The notes beneath the pieces are model-generated. The model ran no database searches and was not told the origin of the DNA. It saw only the letters and a program-made list of their open reading frames with translations. DNA of 34,181 bases, taken from contig JAKITD010000028.1 in assembly GCA_021648265.1 (NCBI GenBank), positions 1-34,181 of the forward strand. Direction: 5' to 3'. A program made the translations under genes and the position numbers. Within the stretch, counting starts at the first letter, position 1. The number at the start of each line of letters is the position of its first letter. Source of the stretch: Flavobacteriaceae bacterium. GTDB taxonomy: Bacteria > Bacteroidota > Bacteroidia > Flavobacteriales > Flavobacteriaceae. This document shows, one piece after another, positions 33,276 through 34,181 of the stretch.

Positions 33276-33381
33276 CCTCGACGCTCTGCGTCGGGGTAAA
33301 AGTGGAAAGTTTGAAAACCTTAGGTTTTCATAAATCTAAAAATGTTTTTCCGCTTGACACCTCGATGGCTCTGCCTCGGGG
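33276..33381. repeat. Two direct copies of a GC-rich hairpin repeat
   Basis: CCTCGACGC-TCT-GCGTCGGGG (33276-33296) and CCTCGATGGC-TCT-GCCTCGGGG (33360-33381), both stems of about 9 bp and both followed by TA. Between them lies the palindrome GAAAACCT-T-AGGTTTTC (33311-33327 region). This looks like a compound element of the interspersed flavobacterial repeat type. It fills the space after the acyltransferase gene. Confidence 0.65.
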
Positions 33382-33584
33382 TAGTTCATTAATCACTTTA
33401 GTCCCAGTTGAATTTCCTTTATTATCTAATAAACCTACAAAAGAAACAGCACCTTTTTCTTCATCTTTTTGAAGCATTTGAATGTGTCGTTTGGTTACTG
33501 AAAAATCTCTGTTTTTATGATTTTTTTTTCTTCTGATAAAATATCCTTTCTGTTACCCTTAAAAGTTGCATTTACTAATTGAAT
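33328..33584 (-). pseudogene. Remnant of an unrecognised gene
   Basis: On the minus strand one frame reads IQLVNATFKGNRKDILSEEK. After a run of nine A (33521-33529) a second frame continues HKNRDFSVTKRHIQMLQKDE and then EKGAVSFVGLLDNKGNSTGT, KVINE. Adding one A to the run joins them. The C-terminus then runs into the repeat (LPRGRAIEVSSGKTFLDL) and stops at 33328. No start codon is present, since a TAA lies directly upstream. It is probably a truncated, frameshifted 3' gene fragment; the family is not recognised. Confidence 0.45.
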
Positions 33585-33595
33585 TTAAGTATAAA

Positions 33596-33630
33596 AAAAG
33601 CCTTTTGAAAATAATTTTCAAAAGCCTTTT
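33596..33630 (-). terminator. Intrinsic terminator of the TM2 gene, bidirectional
   Basis: A 10-bp stem CTTTTGAAAA / TTTTCAAAAG with a 3-base loop, extended beyond a C-C mismatch by AAAAG/CTTTT. On the minus strand a run of T follows (CTTTTTTTAT). It lies 28 bases after the TM2 stop. Confidence 0.85.
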
Positions 33631-33657
33631 GTTTATTTTTTTAAGAAAAATTACGAT

Positions 33658-33978
33658 TTAAAACCAAGGACGTTTTCCTACTTGGTAAGTGTTGTAAAAC
33701 TCTTCATCACTTTTAGTTAAATAGATTATTCCTTCAATTAATCCAACTAAACTCCCTGCGCCGCAAGTAATAAATGTGATTACAATCTGGATAATCCCTT
33801 CTTTGGTATAACCAAGAATAAATTTATGAATCCCTAAACCTCCAATTAATATTCCAAGAAGCCCAGCAATTAGTTTTTTGTTTTCACCGCCAGCAGTTGC
33901 TTGATTCCAACCTTCTTTAAACTCATTTGCTGTTTCTTTTACTTCGTTCTCTAAGTTGTTTTTGTTTTCTTCATTCAT
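33658..33978 (-). CDS. TM2-domain membrane protein
   Basis: A 106-residue protein. A charged N-terminal third (MNEENKNNLENEVKETANEF) is followed by the TM2 domain: two membrane segments at about 36-56 (LIAGLLGILIGGLGIHKFIL) and 62-86, joined by the typical GYTKEGIIQ turn. The function of TM2 proteins in bacteria is unknown. It has its own promoter and terminator and lies next to an ISAs1-type element. Confidence 0.88.
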   Translation of the reverse strand: MNEENKNNLENEVKETANEFKEGWNQATAGGENKKLIAGLLGILIGGLGIHKFILGYTKEGIIQIVITFITCGAGSLVGLIEGIIYLTKSDEEFYNTYQVGKRPWF

Positions 33979-34005
33979 AATTTGATGATTTTTAAAGTTG
34001 ATTTA

Positions 34006-34013
34006 CAAAGGTA
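34006..34013 (-). promoter_or_regulatory. Promoter -7 element for the TM2 gene
   Basis: TACCTTTG on the minus strand, 27 bases before the ATG at 33978. Confidence 0.55.
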
Positions 34014-34054
34014 TTGAAATTTATTACAAAGCAGAATCAATTGGTTCCCAAAGT

Positions 34055-34181
34055 CAGGGCAGAATCATACTTTCAAATTCAATATTCTGAGTAAATAGTC
34101 TTCGTTCCAGCCAGCTTCAAGTCTTTTGCTTTTCATTGATATTTTTTTAGAAGTTTCATTTTTTAATAAGTTTAAAGCTAT
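34055..34181 (-). mobile_element. Terminus of an ISAs1-family insertion sequence, continues past window
   Basis: The element ends at 34055 with the inverted-repeat sequence CAGGGCAGAATCATACTTT, ten bases beyond the transposase stop. The same terminus occurs at 510 (remnant) and, modified, at both ends of the MITE at 13758-13901. Confidence 0.8.
34065..34181 (-). CDS. ISAs1-family transposase, C-terminal 38 residues
   Basis: Reads IALNLLKNETSKKISMKSKR, then LEAGWNEDYLLRILNLKV and a stop. The helix IALNLLK followed by a short basic linker, KRLEAGWN and YLL-x-L is the usual end of ISAs1-family (H-repeat-like) transposases. The rest lies outside the window, so intactness is unknown. Confidence 0.75.
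   Translation of the reverse strand: MALNLLKNETSKKISMKSKRLEAGWNEDYLLRILNLKV

Overview
The window looks like chromosomal DNA of a member of the Flavobacteriaceae (Bacteroidota). The base composition is very AT-rich. Several secreted proteins end in type IX secretion (T9SS) sorting domains. Promoters match the Bacteroidota -7 element TAnnTTTG rather than the sigma70 -10 box. The housekeeping proteins (MetG with fused tRNA-binding domain, Mfd, class I Fbp, monofunctional aspartate kinase, fused PlsC-GNAT lipid acyltransferase) are of flavobacterial type.

Layout. 1-6540: a minus-strand denitrification locus in the order norC, norB, nirS (cytochrome cd1 nitrite reductase, apparently a lipoprotein), TonB-dependent receptor, then a wrecked outer-membrane porin gene split by the end of an ISAs1-type insertion sequence. 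Upstream of norC lies a perfect palindrome with the FNR/Dnr pattern TGAT-N4-ATCA, about 41 bases before a predicted start site. 6541-9396: U32 tRNA-hydroxylation protein, a small ferredoxin, and an AAA ATPase (DUF4143 type) preceded by tandem palindromic repeats. 9336-13631: a broken T9SS-sorted protein, an unknown secreted protein, and metG with a dispersed repeat inserted in frame. 13632-13968: no gene, but two copies of a palindromic repeat and a 144-bp MITE with ISAs1-like ends and a 10-bp target duplication. 13969-17847: an operon DUF1800 - DUF1501 (Tat signal plus T9SS tail) - metallo-beta-lactamase-fold protein. 17971-20657: LD-carboxypeptidase, YraN, and a TlpA-like thioredoxin lipid-envelope protein.

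20725-24148 is the most unusual part. A 3.4-kb block (Xre regulator, lipoprotein, T9SS-sorted protein, beta-barrel protein) is flanked by a 25-bp direct repeat. Both copies encode the same part of the Mfd C-terminus in frame: one is in intact mfd, the other in a displaced 3' tail of mfd beside the TlpA gene. This is the pattern left by an element that integrates into the 3' end of a gene and restores it, but no integrase is present.

24076-33978 is ordinary core genome: mfd, a small secreted protein, a TerB-like protein, fbp, a GNAT acetyltransferase, aspartate kinase, an OlsF-like aminolipid synthase and a TM2 protein. It includes a repeat-rich stretch with a gene remnant at 33.2-33.6 kb. The window ends inside an ISAs1-family transposase.

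The denitrification genes act together: nitrite is reduced to NO by NirS and NO to N2O by NorBC. Heme d1 synthesis genes, norQ/norD and nosZ are not in this window. No tRNA, rRNA or CRISPR array was seen.
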